Shown in pieces: positions 45,101 to 55,459 of a stretch of DNA of 64,000 bases; position 1 is the stretch's first letter, and each line of letters starts with the position of its first letter. A program made the translations under genes and the position numbers. Origin of the DNA: Onthophagus taurus (Eukaryota > Arthropoda > Insecta > Coleoptera > Scarabaeidae); NCBI RefSeq assembly GCF_036711975.1, contig NC_091971.1, positions 21,893,501 through 21,957,500 of the forward strand, given 5' to 3'. The notes under the pieces are model-generated. The model was not told where the DNA came from. It made no database searches and was given only the letters and a program-made list of their open reading frames with translations.

Positions 45101-48100
45101 TGGGGAAATGTAAATCGTGATAACGAAGATGTCGTTAAAAATAAAACAGACGTTAGAAAACGTAACGTTTGATGGCTCCCACAGTTTGGAATTTCCGTGA
45201 TGTTTTTTTTGGGATTAGCTAGCGGCGGATGTTATCTTCTAACCCCGTGGTCAAAAATTGTTCCCTTCCCCAAATTCCCTCATTGCCTCAGAAAATTATT
45301 GTAAAACATCCGCCCCGTATTTTGGATTGGCCCCAGGTGTCGGGGACATCCAGGCGATACGAACGCCTCAAGAAGGTTTTTGCACCCCTCCAACACCCGA
45401 GGTTACTTAAGAGTTTGTAAGACCTTTTTCAACACAATTACAATTCAATTACAATCACAATAGAATCACGATCGAATCCAATTATAATCATACTCTAAGA
45501 GATTTTTGAACTTAGAATTCGCTTTAACGCCAATTCTAAGTTTCGTCGCATATCGAGTACTGTGACTTAGTTTCATTTGTGAACATTCTTGCACTTCGGG
45601 CATCCCTGTCGTGTCGGTAATGCGTGTCTCCACTGAGGATTTGGTGCGAGTGAGGTGTTGAAACCTTCACGGTTAAATTCCGAGAAACCACCAAAAAGGC
45701 TCCAGGTTTGCGATCCATCGAATCGAGGTCGAGTACAAGTCCTGAGTAAGTCTGTTTGCCAGTTTTCGTCATCACCTATCCGTCAACGAGCATTAGCTGT
45801 CGGGGTTAGATTCAGAAATATCGCTTTTTAAGTAACGTCGGGTCAAATATAACGTAGATAGTAGTAAGATTCATTTTTGTTCTTATCAATTCTTTCTTTT
45901 TTTTTGTTAATACAGTTTTAAGTTTAAGTTTTAAGTGTGATTTCCCTTTTCCTGACAGAGCCTTAGTGCAAGAACCCACGGTTCTCAAATAGTCACCGCG
46001 CGCTTGTCAGTTAATTCTGATTGATTTGCTAAGATCAATTAGGGGTCCTTCAGACTAAGAATTAGGGAGCACAAAATACTGTTTCTGGTGGCAGCGGTAT
46101 CACCAAAGGTTGAGACCGTTCAGAGGCGGCCTCACCACAATCGGCTCAAGGTAGAGCATGACTTACGATGTCCTTTATTAGAAAGTAACTAGTGTATTTA
46201 ATAATAATAAGATTATTATAGTACTTTATGGTATTTTTTATGCAGAAGTAAATCCCTAGTCCCGGGCAGGTCATAGGGGTAATGATGATGAAAAGGTTAA
46301 GAAACACTGGGCTAGGGAATAGCTTCTAAAGAGAGACACGTTTTCTCACATGAATTTGTTGAATAAGGTTCGCGTATCTACTCCAAAAGATTGAAGATTG
46401 TCAATCTCTTCCACAGACTGTCAATATTTATTGTCATACCTATATCAAGTATTTTGGTTTTCGTCATCCATCAATACCATCCCATCAATATTTTCAATAT
46501 TGGCAATCTTTCTACATTTTTCTTTCACATTTTTGTCGTTGGCAAAGCTGTTCGTGCGAGGCATTCGACTATTCACAGCAACTCAAAACACCACCATAAA
46601 GCCCACATCTTAATCCTATTGTCAATATTCAAGAAGAATTGAAATATGACGATATTAGAAATATTATCGACTTAAAAATAACGTTGAAAATAGAATGGAC
46701 TAAAATACCACCTCAATTAACCACTAACCTAGTAATGGGATCGATGCTGAGGTGTCTAAGTGCAATTGTTAAGCAAACAGGTCTCCAGCAAAGTATTAGT
46801 GCTATTCCAAATGTATAATTTTCTTAGTGATTATTAAAGTTTGTACTGTTCGAATATGGTTATGGCTGTCAACTGTGATTAAAATTTTGTTAAAATATCC
46901 TTTACTGTTCGGTTATCGAACAGCAGAGGTAACTAACATATCTACTTTTGCTTTTACTTTTCTAAGTGAAATAAATCATCAAAAATATTTGAAATTTCTA
47001 CTACCATTCTTGAGTAATTCGTGATTTTGTAATATTTCGGAGGGTGCTTGAATACGGATTTTGCATACTGTATATTCAAACCCACTCCTTCCATGCCAGG
47101 ACAATATACCAGCTCAATATAGGGTCTGACTTACACCCGTCGTCAAATGTAACTAATGACAACGATAATACAAACATGGACCAAAAACTGTCAAAATTCC
47201 ATACCTTTCTAATGAAAAAACCTGCATTTTCTGAATGTTTTGTTAAATTTCCCAATATGAGAGAAACTACAATAAATAGGTATAGGAATGTTTACAGATA
47301 AATTGTAGAGAATTAAATTCCCTTTCGGGTAGGCTAATAAAATATAGGGAGTTCCATTTAAAATTTTCGACTTTCTTGAGGTAGAATATGGAGAACCGGT
47401 AATTCAATTTTTGACTACCCTGTATAAGATACTTTGGTACAATAAATGACAATCTATTTAACAGGATCTGAAGAGTAATTGTGCCAACTTAGAGCTTTTT
47501 TGAATGAACCTTGGCTGCGATATGGGGTTTTAAAGAGCGTGATGAAATTTACAAAAAAAAACTTAAAATCAAAATAACTCGAAAACGAAAGACGCTAGGT
47601 ACCAATAACTTTTATAAAAGTCAACATATTTTTTTACGTACAATTAAAAGGTGTAATAAAAACTATAGCATTCCATTTAAAATAACGAAGTTATGGTCAA
47701 CTTTCGGTAGACCGGAAGTGGTAGCCATCTTGAAAATATTTTAGATCGAAAGTTTCGAATGAACAACCTATGCTACCAGAATTTCAAAACTGTACGAATA
47801 GTGGAACCTAAAACAGTTCTAACGAACCAGTTACGTTACGTGAGACACCTGTATAATCTCATCCACTCTACGCAACTATTAAGCAATTCAGTGTCAAAGT
47901 TTGTTAACAAGTTTTTTTTTTAAATTGGTTTAGAATTATAAAAATACCAAGAATTGCAATAAAAGAGTACAACACAATATTATCTGAAAACATGTTACAA
48001 CTTCACATCATTTGTATTGTTACGCCACTGAATTTAATACAAATTTATGATGACAACAAAATTTCCTTTAACCTTACTTGCCAAGATTAAAATGAACTTT

Positions 48101-48866
48101 GTCACCAAAAGTCTATATTTAACATAACGATTTCTATTTTAAATTTAAAACCAAAAATGCAAAATAAAATTGTTAATAATATAGAAAAATATATATGTCA
48201 AAAATGACAGATAAACTGTCAATTAAAAATTAATTAAAATTTCAAAATAATAAATTAAAATTAAGTAAAAATATATTATTTGATATCAATATATAAAGCA
48301 ATCAATGTTGTTAAAAAAATATTATGACTTGTATAAATAATTAAGAAATATGAGAAATTAAAAAATATGTCAAAGTGACAGGTAAATGTCAAATTGATTT
48401 AATTTACTTTTTACTATTATAAATTTTAGAACTCTCTAAGAAGTAAACCTTTAACTTACATAGACATATCCATCCTTGGAAGTAGTAGCAAAGTATTTTC
48501 CATTATGCGAAAAACTAACATGTAAAACTTGATGTGCATGATCTGTTAAAGTTTCAGATTCCACAATGGGAATATGATAATACAATCTTTTAAACTCCTT
48601 AAACCATGATCTCCCTATTCAATATTTATCATTAATTTAACACAATTTCATAAAAGTAGATTTTTACCTCGAGCTATATACGTTGATCTATCAACCATTA
48701 AAGTGTTGAAAAGGAGTTCCTTCCATAAGAGTTCATCTCTACTCACCTCGTACCATTTCTTACAAACCAATCCGCAATTTAGGACATCTTTATGATTTAA
48801 ATAGCCCAAAATGTTCAATACGATTGTTGGCGGTAAATATTCCCATGCTGGTGGAGCGTAAAACAT
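36160..48866 (-). CDS. FBXW5: F-box/WD-repeat protein 5 orthologue, five exons
   Basis: Exons (transcript order) are 48866-48668, 48614-48460, 37844-37667, 37616-37227 and 37160-36160. They join in frame to 640 residues, against about 566 in human. Exon 1 is the F-box (WEYLPPTIVLNILGYLNHKD, CKKWYEVSRDELLWKEL). Exon 2 adds TLTDHAHQVLHVSFSHNGKY. Exon 3 has the diagnostic TQYSQFNESDTLLLVSGVHF. Exon 5 has FLIFTTGYKTYTPHQIGFKR, DLHGHIIGMGLSPDHRYLYV, ECFFIFLDVCKEYVASGAED and a last WD repeat with NSVAFNPKDSEMLITTSDDN. FBXW5 is the substrate receptor of an SCF/CUL4 ubiquitin ligase. An acidic serine-rich insert (DENSSDDSDSDDDS) is longer than in vertebrates. Intron 3 is 10.6 kb of transposons; intron 4 is 66 bp. 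Confidence 0.93.
38600..39725. repeat. Tandemly duplicated TIR-bearing repeat
   Basis: Two copies of a unit of about 540-580 bp lie head to tail. The segment with ACAAGTTTCGTAAGACACG and GGCGAAGCCACGAG occurs at about 38608-38748 and 39147-39288. The segment from TGTAATTCGCG to AGCGAATTACA occurs at about 38747-39147 and 39287-39723. The short inverted ends (GTAATTCGC / GCGAATTAC) suggest a MITE-like unit duplicated by unequal exchange or nested insertion. Confidence 0.65.
39960..41880 (+). mobile_element. Transib-family (RAG1-like) transposon relic, copy 1
   Basis: Segments in family order are: LGPSNKLFEEASDKTKKRHL with FAELVYAAQ (about 40270-40380); SYHKLLEPKKSCYP and AEVKLQASLLDHTIQRL (40515-40635); CYICGARPKEMNNLARHAS (near 41051-41107); LEVQTWKVRKKDRKNV, DIPKPGYGPSNYGNTSRRFF and GMNEELIKRFAVLLNIIASG (41170-41430); YNWYCMPASVHKLLMER; and, after a frameshift, ALLPIGQLSEEAQEASNKDC (about 41563-41622). 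The last motif parallels the SEGNESGNK...RR region of RAG1 around its catalytic glutamate. Stops and frameshifts abound and no terminal repeats were found. Confidence 0.7.
42008..42260 (-). mobile_element. hAT C-terminal dimerisation fragment
   Basis: The minus strand encodes FWTKCNRNYPLIAEIAFKFY, PFSTNYLCEKGFSILLDVKT and LDVASDLRCALSKIQPRISH. This is the conserved C-terminal hAT dimerisation region of ZBED/SCAND3-like transposases. Only about 80 codons remain; the rest of the gene is replaced upstream by an unrelated element. Confidence 0.75.
42290..42905 (-). mobile_element. Unclassified arthropod transposon protein fragment
   Basis: The minus strand gives KIPDFHIDTIKSHIVSFPAQ, ESYYSRSSNKKKCLDPSLST, MFHLYIEKYPDSPIKYNTYR, NIFKSYFDLRFGTPRSDACK and LCVDLQQVLFTPTHSD with few breaks. 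I recognise the pattern (HI.SFP..ESHY.R, then an LY segment, PR.D.C..CD, FDLQ..LPTP) from multi-copy insect genes that behave like transposons, but I cannot name the superfamily. No termini were found. Confidence 0.5.
43472..46309 (+). mobile_element. hAT (ZBED/SCAND3-like) transposon relic
   Basis: Termini CAGTGGTTCTTAACCT and AGGTTAAGAAACACTG are inverted with one mismatch. The flanking 8-mers GGATAGGG (43464-43471) and GGCTAGGG (46310-46317) match at seven of eight positions. The transposase reads YSQLLAFVRYLNDDRVKEEY and FSKSLPTTMRREDVI (43840-43955), then, after many breaks, FLRKLDLHKHRVQVGDASMF and LNQYFPDKENRQAFSWILRL. It ends RILIPFGNTCRCESGFSTLV (44838-44897), a decayed dimerisation region. 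The segment from about 44990 to 46170 is a later LTR-like insertion. Confidence 0.8.
44990..46170 (+). mobile_element. Probable LTR-retrotransposon fragment (LTR and leader)
   Basis: A GC-richer segment without coding homology ends in CTGTTTCTGGTGGCAGCGGT (46079-46098). That resembles the LTR end and primer-site start of insect Gypsy elements (TGGTGGCAGCGG). No gag or pol follows and no second LTR was found, so the boundaries are approximate. Confidence 0.35.
46590..46817 (+). mobile_element. Tc1-like transposase C-terminus
   Basis: The frame reads AHILILLSIFKKN in one phase and PHLNPIVNIQEELKYDDIRN then EWTKIPPQLTTNLVMGSMLR in the next. This corresponds to the SPDLNPIENLW...EW..IP...I..L..SM..R tail of Tc1 transposases, ending in TAA at 46815-46817. 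The N-terminal two thirds is missing. Confidence 0.6.
46820..48440. other. Intron sequence with MITE-end traces; no gene seen
   Basis: CCTGTATA-type termini occur near 47420 (GACTACCCTGTATA) and 47850 (GACACCTGTATA). These are the usual ends of mariner-derived MITEs, but complete elements could not be bounded. The rest is AT-rich non-coding sequence of FBXW5 intron 3. Confidence 0.4.
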
Positions 48867-49225
48867 TGTATTTTATTTATTATTTTAAAATATTTATTTT
48901 TAGATTATAAAACGATTCACATTGCTAGATAAACTTGTACTGTTTGGTTTTAATTAGGTGCACGTCAAGTCACTGGCATCAACGATCAGCTGGTTTCCAT
49001 CAAAACAAGGACAAGTTATCCATTATAAAAAATAAGTTCGATATAGGCAAATGTTTTAACTTGGGGGTGTTTAAAGAGTTGCATAGGTTCGATTAAGTGA
49101 GGTTATGATAATGTCAAATAAACCGCCAAATTATTTCTGTGTAACAGTTCAACAGGTTATAGTGCGATAAAATTTTATAAGGATAAAGATCTTAATTTTT
49201 AATTCATAATAAAGTTTTCATCAAC
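48867..49225. promoter_or_regulatory. Shared intergenic region between divergent FBXW5 and RPA2
   Basis: Only 359 bp separate the two start codons, and the genes point away from each other, so both promoters and 5' leaders must lie here. No strong TATA box is evident for either gene. The region contains no transposon that I can recognise, in contrast to its surroundings. Confidence 0.6.
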
Positions 49226-50245
49226 ATGTGGGGGAAAGATTCAGGGCGTAAATAATCTAATAGTTTTACTCTTTAAAATAGTCTAATTTTTTTTTGTTTA
49301 AGATGAACCTGGTGGTTTTGAGAATGAATCGATGATGAATGAGAGTATTGCACCAACAAAAACTGAAGTAAATAGTATTAATAAATTTATTTAATATTAT
49401 TGATGTGAAATTCGTTTATTAGGGTGCTGGATCTATTCAAAGTGTTGTACCAATTTGTGTCCGCCAATTAAAAGAACATCCTGGGGAAGATTTTGCATTA
49501 TTTGGAGTTCAGGTTCAAATGGTAACCATTGTGGGAATCTTAAAAGAGTACGAGGTACAATCCACAAAGGCTACTTATGAAATTGAAGATCACACAGGAC
49601 AGATTTCAGCTATTTGGTGGTTAGAAGGTGATTCTGTGAGTAAAAATGATCCCGAATTTCTAATTATATTAAAAAAATTGATTTATGCAGACAACAACTC
49701 CAAATTTACCTATAGTAAAAGAAGGTTGTTACATTAGAGTTTATGGTTCTATAAGAAAACAAGAAGGTCGCATAAAATTGATGATCCTACGTATGTTCCC
49801 TGTTGATGATTTAAATGAAATTACAACACACTTATTAGAAGTAATTCACACAAGATTGGAGGCTGAGAATTTAAAAAAGAATAAAGGAAACTTTAGTATG
49901 ATTAAAAGAAATAATCCAAACTTTGAATTAGCAAATTCTATGAGCGGAATAGATAATCAAGAGATTACTTTGGATCAATCTGGTCTTAATCCATTACAAC
50001 AAAAAGTTTATAACATTCTTAAATCCTCCAACACTGCCAGTGGAGCATCTACAGCTAGCGTTTGTCAACAATTCGCCCAAAATCAACATAAAGACGTTAG
50101 GTAATTTGAAGAATAATATTAAATTTGTTGGTATATATTAAAATTTTTCTGTTTTATTAGGGCTGCTTTGGAATTTCTTATTGCGGAAGGGCACGCTTAT
50201 TCCACTATTGATAATGAACATTACAAAGTTACCGAAACTATGTAA
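49226..50245 (+). CDS. RPA2: Replication protein A 32-kDa subunit (RPA2), five exons
   Basis: Exons 49226-49247, 49303-49367, 49423-49635, 49691-50100 and 50161-50245 join in frame to 264 residues, near the usual 270. All four introns are short (55 to 60 bp) with GT-AG ends. The N-terminus (MWGKDSGHEPGGFENES) is short and Ser/Gly-containing, like the phosphorylated tail of RPA32. The OB fold spans about residues 35-150, with FGVQVQMVTIVGILKEYEVQ, YEIEDHTGQISAIWW and the RVYGSIRKQEGRIKLMILRM strand. FPVDDLNEITTHLLEVIHTR follows. The C-terminal winged helix (about 200-264) ends EFLIAEGHAYSTIDNEHYKV. RPA2 pairs with RPA1 and RPA3 to coat single-stranded DNA in replication and repair. Polyadenylation signals occur near 50340. 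Confidence 0.95.
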
Positions 50246-50640
50246 CTATTTACTTCTTTTTAAGGGCATTTCTAATTTAAAGGTTTAATCTAGATGAAAA
50301 TATATTTAAGATAATACTATTTTTTATGCATCTATATGTATAATAAATTATATAGTTAAAACACTAAGTTGTTATTTAATTTTTAGGTAAAATTAATATG
50401 TACAGGTCTGTCATGACAAGTTGAGCCTATATAGGGGCTGTTTCTGTAAGTCATGGCATAATTTTAATCAAATACTGGAGTAAAAATGATGGTGATTCGT
50501 GTAAACATTTTTGATCTAAATCCATAAATACCTAAGATATAAGCCATCAAGGTTGAGAAATTTTTAAATATTTTCAATATGGTTTGTCTTAGAAAGATTA
50601 AATTAATCAATAAGCGTTTTATTGTTTTTTCTAAATATTT
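50246..50640. other. 3' flank of RPA2; no gene seen
   Basis: AT-rich sequence containing AATAAA at 50341-50346. Nothing else recognised. Confidence 0.5.
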
Positions 50641-50659
50641 ACAATTTTCCCTTTAATAC

Positions 50660-51200
50660 ATTCTAATATATATATAGGTCCAGATTCTCTACCTTCTTCC
50701 CCCCTTTCTACACCTTCGCCTCCTCGCTCCCATCACCTCCCTCATCCACCTTTTGCCCTTTGCCCCCTCCCAAAATCTGCTTCCTGTCCATTGTCTTCTC
50801 CCTTATATCACTACACCACACCCTCTCAGCATGTGTTCCAGCGTCTCCACACAGCCTACACCACCTCTACATCGTCCGCCCAATACCTATTCCCCCTCCC
50901 CTCATTGCCACAGCGGAATCTAGCCACCACTCTTCCCTTCATCAACAAATACTTTGGCAGTTCCTCTGTCACTATCTCCCCATACCTTTCATTGTATCTC
51001 CCTTCTCGTATCCCTATCTCTCAGTTCTCTCCACATTTCACCCCTTTCCGCTCTTCTGTTTTCGATCCCAGTTAGTGAGTAACCCACTCTTCTATAATAT
51101 TCTTCCCTGTCTCTTTGCCCATAGATCAGGCTCCTCTCCTTAATTTCCCTTCAACACTCTCCCAGGATCTTGCAATGCGGTCTTGCTTCTATCATTTTCT
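50660..51200 (-). mobile_element. LINE C-terminal fragment, pyrimidine-rich on the plus strand
   Basis: The plus strand is strikingly C/T-rich. On the minus strand it reads REGRYNERYGEIVTEELPKY, VARFRCGNEGRGNRYW and CVETLEHMLRGCG. These match the end of insect LINE polymerases (RY...Y..I...LP.YL..., ARFR.GNE.R..RYW, C..C...ETLEH....C). The long plus-strand open frames here are therefore artefacts of the opposite strand. The upstream RT is not present. Confidence 0.65.
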
Positions 51201-51904
51201 CATGCTTCACTGCTCTATTCATTTTGTTCTTCATTCGTTGTGCTTCATTCACTGCCTTTTTCAAGGCAATTTTTGTTTGATACTTTGAATAAGTCTCCAC
51301 AAAGATCAACATACGACAAGTATCAAAATTTGAAATCTGTATTAAGAACGAAAACGGCTTGCCCTGAAAACGAACAGAAAGAGTTAAATTTAATTTTATC
51401 TCTTTATGTCGGAATATCGAAAAAGATGGGACGCTGTGTCAAGGAAAAAAGGCATTTTTAAAGAAAAATCGTTCTTGGTTGGAGCAAACAGTGGACTTTC
51501 CCAATTATGCCTTTAAATCCAAAAGTACTGAACGACCTAATTTGAATTTTTCGGAAAGTTCTGATCGCTCCCCAGTAAACAAATTTGCGTTTCAGAAACA
51601 TTTCTGATACATATTATTGAAACATGAAACGTTCTTCGACATATTTCTGAAACATAGATGAAACGTGTCTGAAACTGCTAATGTCCGACCCTTTTTATGT
51701 TTTATTGAAACGTTTCTGCTACATACAGCTGACAATTACGGTACACTACTGAAATGTTTCATTAATGGTTTTGAATTATTTCTGTAATGTTTTGTTTACA
51801 TTTACATTACATTAATAGTATGTATCATAAACATTTAAAAATAATTTCTGAAAGGTTTCGTTGACGTTTCAGGGATGTACATATGTATGTAAAGATATAA
51901 TTTC

Positions 51905-52025
51905 GTTGAGGTGTAGCGTCTGCATCCTGGACAAGATGCTCATACATGCTTCCTCAAAAGATATGCATATGCTGAGGAAGCATTTCTGAGCATACCACCC
52001 AGGGCGCAGACGGTGGACGCTGCAA
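51905..52025. repeat. Long imperfect hairpin
   Basis: Nested inverted pairs surround a centre at about 51964: ATGCTTCCTCA (51946-51956) with TGAGGAAGCAT (51973-51983), ATGCTCA (51936-51942) with TGAGCAT (51987-51993), and CGTCTGC with GCAGACG (52006-52012). It is near the left end of the large element; no mirror copy was found near the right end. Confidence 0.7.
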
Positions 52026-52442
52026 CAAAATCATACCTTAAGATAGGAAAAATAATAATAGAAGTACGATATGGTACGATACTTGTTACTTACCGCCTAC
52101 TGTACCAAATTTCAAAATTATCAGTCAATAATTTCTACTATTCTGTTTTCTCATTGAATAGGACATATAAAGTAAGTATAAGAGTAGGTATGCATTAAAT
52201 ATATTTAGTAAATATGTATACAAAATATATTAAAATGGTAACTAAAATAAAATTCTTATTTGTAAACAAATTAAACATAAACATTCCAATAATTTATGTA
52301 GGTCATTTAAATATAAAGTTAAATTTAGATCATATTAGTGGTATTTTTAATTATTTTTGCTTCTGTTTATATATAAAAGAATTTTTTTTTCTCAAACGAT
52401 ACATTGTTTCAATTAATACACATATATTTGTGATGTTTCGCC

Positions 52443-52872
52443 AGAGATCCCCAGCTTCTTCAGACTACAAATAAAGAATACCTATAATATATTTAATAAT
52501 AATAATTATAATAATATATTTAACATTTTTTTTATCTTAGTTATTGGAGATATCACATGTTGTAAAATTCTTTTTATGAAGAGAAACTATCAGTATTACA
52601 AAATAACTTACAAAAACAGTTACATGACAATTTACATGTCAGATAATACAATAAAACAAGTAATGTACCACAAACGATGTACAACAGTCGTGGAATTGTT
52701 TATTTTTCTTGATAAAAAGAATTTTACAACATGTGGTCTCACTTATAACAATAAGCTTATATATATATTATATTTATTTATATACTTATATATATTTATT
52801 TTGTAAAAGCCTAGGCTTTTTACTTGTAAAAAGGTCTTCTTTACTTGTAGTCTGAAGAAGCTGGGGATCTCT
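52443..52872. repeat. TIR repeat with GAAGAAGCTGGGGATCTCT arms
   Basis: A 36-base arm at 52443-52478 is repeated inverted at 52837-52872 with about one mismatch. The interior is AT-rich with no protein. On the minus strand, the left arm followed by GGCGAAAC (52441-52434) resembles a broken hammerhead core (CTGAAGA then CGAAAC), but no convincing helix I was found. Confidence 0.65.
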
Positions 52873-53710
52873 TTCATCATCTTTTTATGATTGTTCAAGA
52901 CTAAGAAATTTAACTAAAATTTAAATAACCTACATAAAACTAAAACATAAAAGTACAAAACTACATAAAATATACATATATGGAGAAATGGCAACACAAA
53001 ATTTTTAAATTTGTTTCATATTTGAGATGCGATTCTTGCACTACGTTTTCCGTATTGCGACGAGTAAACGAAAGAAAGAATACTAAAAGAAAATAACAAT
53101 ATTCTTTATTATCTCATCTGCAGTTTCCTTATTTCGCCTATTATAACGTAAATTCGCTTGTCGTAACCAATTGCTTACTACCACTTCATATTATTTATCA
53201 GTTAAATGGAAGCTCTTCCTAACTGCCACTAAAATGTATGTTTAAATTAGAATTCGGTCATGGAAAAAGTTTAAAACTCCTCCTTAACCAACGCGATTTA
53301 TTCGTTGTAACGGCGATTGTTTCGCATGACGTTGTCGCCAGGTCAACACGAAGCCGCGGCAAATGAACATACCCAGACCGAACTGGTGTGAAGTTATCCA
53401 TAAATCCCAGCAATAAACTTAAAACATTAATAATTCCGTAACCAATACGATTTGGGTAACCAAATTTCACACACAGGTCACTCTTACCCTCAAGAACAAC
53501 TAACCACCCCCATTTGGTAAAAAAAAAATTTTTCAACCCTCACCCCCGAAAAAGGGATGTTTTCGCCATGATGGGCACCTTCGAATTAAACGAAATTCTA
53601 TCACATAATAGAACACACTTCTAAGTATTTTTATCAATTTTCAAAACACCGTAAGCCCTAACGGTTTTCGAGAAAAAAATCAGTATTATAAACCGCGGAT
53701 GGGACTTTAG

Positions 53711-55378
53711 GGGTGAATTTGACCCCGTTGGGCACCTCCAAAATTGACGAAATTTTAGGATGATTTAGAGGATGCCTTTAGCGATTGAAATCAACCATCC
53801 AAACACCGTAATGTATTACGGTTTCCGAGAAAAAAAATGTGTTATTAGACACTATAGGTATACAGCGCGGCGCGGACTTTGGGGGTGAATTTGACCCCGT
53901 TGGGCACCTCCAAAATTGACGAAATTTTAGGATGATTTAGAGGATGCCTTTAGCGATTGAAATCAACCATCCAAACACCGTAATGTATTACGGTTTCCGA
54001 GAAAAAAAATGTGTTATTAGACACTATAGGTATACAGCGCGGCGCGGACTTTGGGGGTGAATTTGACCCCGTTGGGCACCTCCAAAATTGACGAAATTTT
54101 AGGATGATTTAGAGGATGCCTTTAGCGATTGAAATCAACCATCCAAACACCGTAATGTATTACGGTTTCCGAGAAAAAAAATGTGTTATTAGACACTATA
54201 GGTATACAGCGCGGCGCGGACTTTGGGGGTGAATTTGACCCCGTTGGGCACCTCCAAAATTGACGAAATTTTAGGATGATTTAGAGGATGCCTTTAGCGA
54301 TTGAAATCAACCATCCAAACACCGTAATGTATTACGGTTTCCGAGAAAAAAAATGTGTTATTAGACACTATAGGTATACAGCGCGGCGCGGACTTTGGGG
54401 GTGAATTTGACCCCGTTGGGCACCTCCAAAATTGACGAAATTTTAGGATGATTTAGAGGATGCCTTTAGCGATTGAAATCAACCATCCAAACACCGTAAT
54501 GTATTACGGTTTCCGAGAAAAAAAATCTGTTATTAGACACTATCGGTATACAGCGCGGCGCGGACTTTGGGGGTGAATTTGACCCCGTTGGGCACCTCCA
54601 AAATTGACGAAATTTTAGGATGATTTAGAGGATGCCTTTAGCGATTGAAATCAACCATCCAAACACCGTAATGTATTACGGTTTCCGAGAAAAAAAATCT
54701 GTTATTAGACACTATCGGTATACAGCGCGGCGCGGACTTTGGGGGTGAATTTGACCCCGTTGGGCACCTCCAAAATTGACGAAATTTTAGGATGATTTAG
54801 AGGATGCCTTTAGCGATTGAAATCAACCATCCAAACACCGTAATGTATTACGGTTTCCGAGAAAAAAAATCTGTTATTAGACACTATCGGTATACAGCGC
54901 GGCGCGGACTTTGGGGGTGAATTTGACCCCGTTGGGCACCTCCAAAATTGACGAAATTTTAGGATGATTTAGAGGATGCCTTTAGCGATTGAAATCAACC
55001 ATCCAAACACCGTAATGTATTACGGTTTCCGAGAAAAAAAATCTGTTATTAGACACTATAGGTATACAGCGCGGCGCGGACTTTGGGGGTGAATTTGACC
55101 CCGTTGGGCACCTCCAAAATTGACGAAATTTTAGGATGATTTAGAGGATGCCTTTAGCGATTGAAATCAACCATCCAAACACCGTAATGTATTACGGTTT
55201 CCGAGAAAAAAAATGTGTTATTAGACACTATAGGTATACAGCGCGGCGCGGACTTTGGGGGTGAATTTGACCCCGTTGGGCACCTCCAAAATTGACGAAA
55301 TTTTAGGATGATTTAGAGGATGCCTTTAGCGATTGAAATCAACCATCCAAACACCGTAATGTATTACGGTTTCCGAGA
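53711..55378 (+). repeat. Satellite array, left arm: 10 units of 172 bp
   Basis: Units begin at 53711 and recur exactly every 172 bases (53883, 54055, 54227, 54399, 54571, 54743, 54915, 55087, 55259). The tenth is cut after about 120 bases. Copies after the first are nearly identical; small variants are TGTGTTATT versus TCTGTTATT and TATAGG versus TATCGG. Each unit contains the inverted pair CCGTAAT/ATTACGG around a two-base loop and a GCGCGGCGCGG run. Confidence 0.95.
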
Positions 55379-55459
55379 TTGTCTGAAATTTTAGGATGAT
55401 TTGGAGAGTGGATTTTTGATAGAAAAAAAAACTTTTGATAAAGAATGAAATTTATTATA

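Larger units (their letters stand above)
43380..46400 (+). mobile_element. Possible Harbinger-like trace flanking the hAT insertion
   Basis: Left of the hAT the frame gives KRGREEKEDMG. Right of it comes REWLLKRDTFSHMNLLNKVR and VSTPKD (46311-46390). Joined, this resembles the N-terminus of Harbinger transposases (R.W..RR...G....LL.EL...D). Candidate decayed ends are GCAGCCTTCACACGA (43272-43286) and a weak mirror near 46550-46565. The homology is short, so the call is tentative. Confidence 0.3.

Noticed and set aside
50760..51143. Two long overlapping plus-strand open frames in a C/T-rich stretch
   Set aside because: Their translations are low-complexity Ser/Pro/His; the minus strand reads as a LINE polymerase C-terminus, which explains the composition and the open frames.
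52425..52470. Third hammerhead-like motif on the minus strand (CTGAAGA...CGAAAC)
   Set aside because: No helix I pairing was found and the right-hand copy lacks the GAAAC part, so it is noted only as a resemblance.
53258..53536. Minus-strand open frame in the left outer arm of the palindrome
   Set aside because: The right-arm equivalent does not preserve this frame, so it is probably chance.
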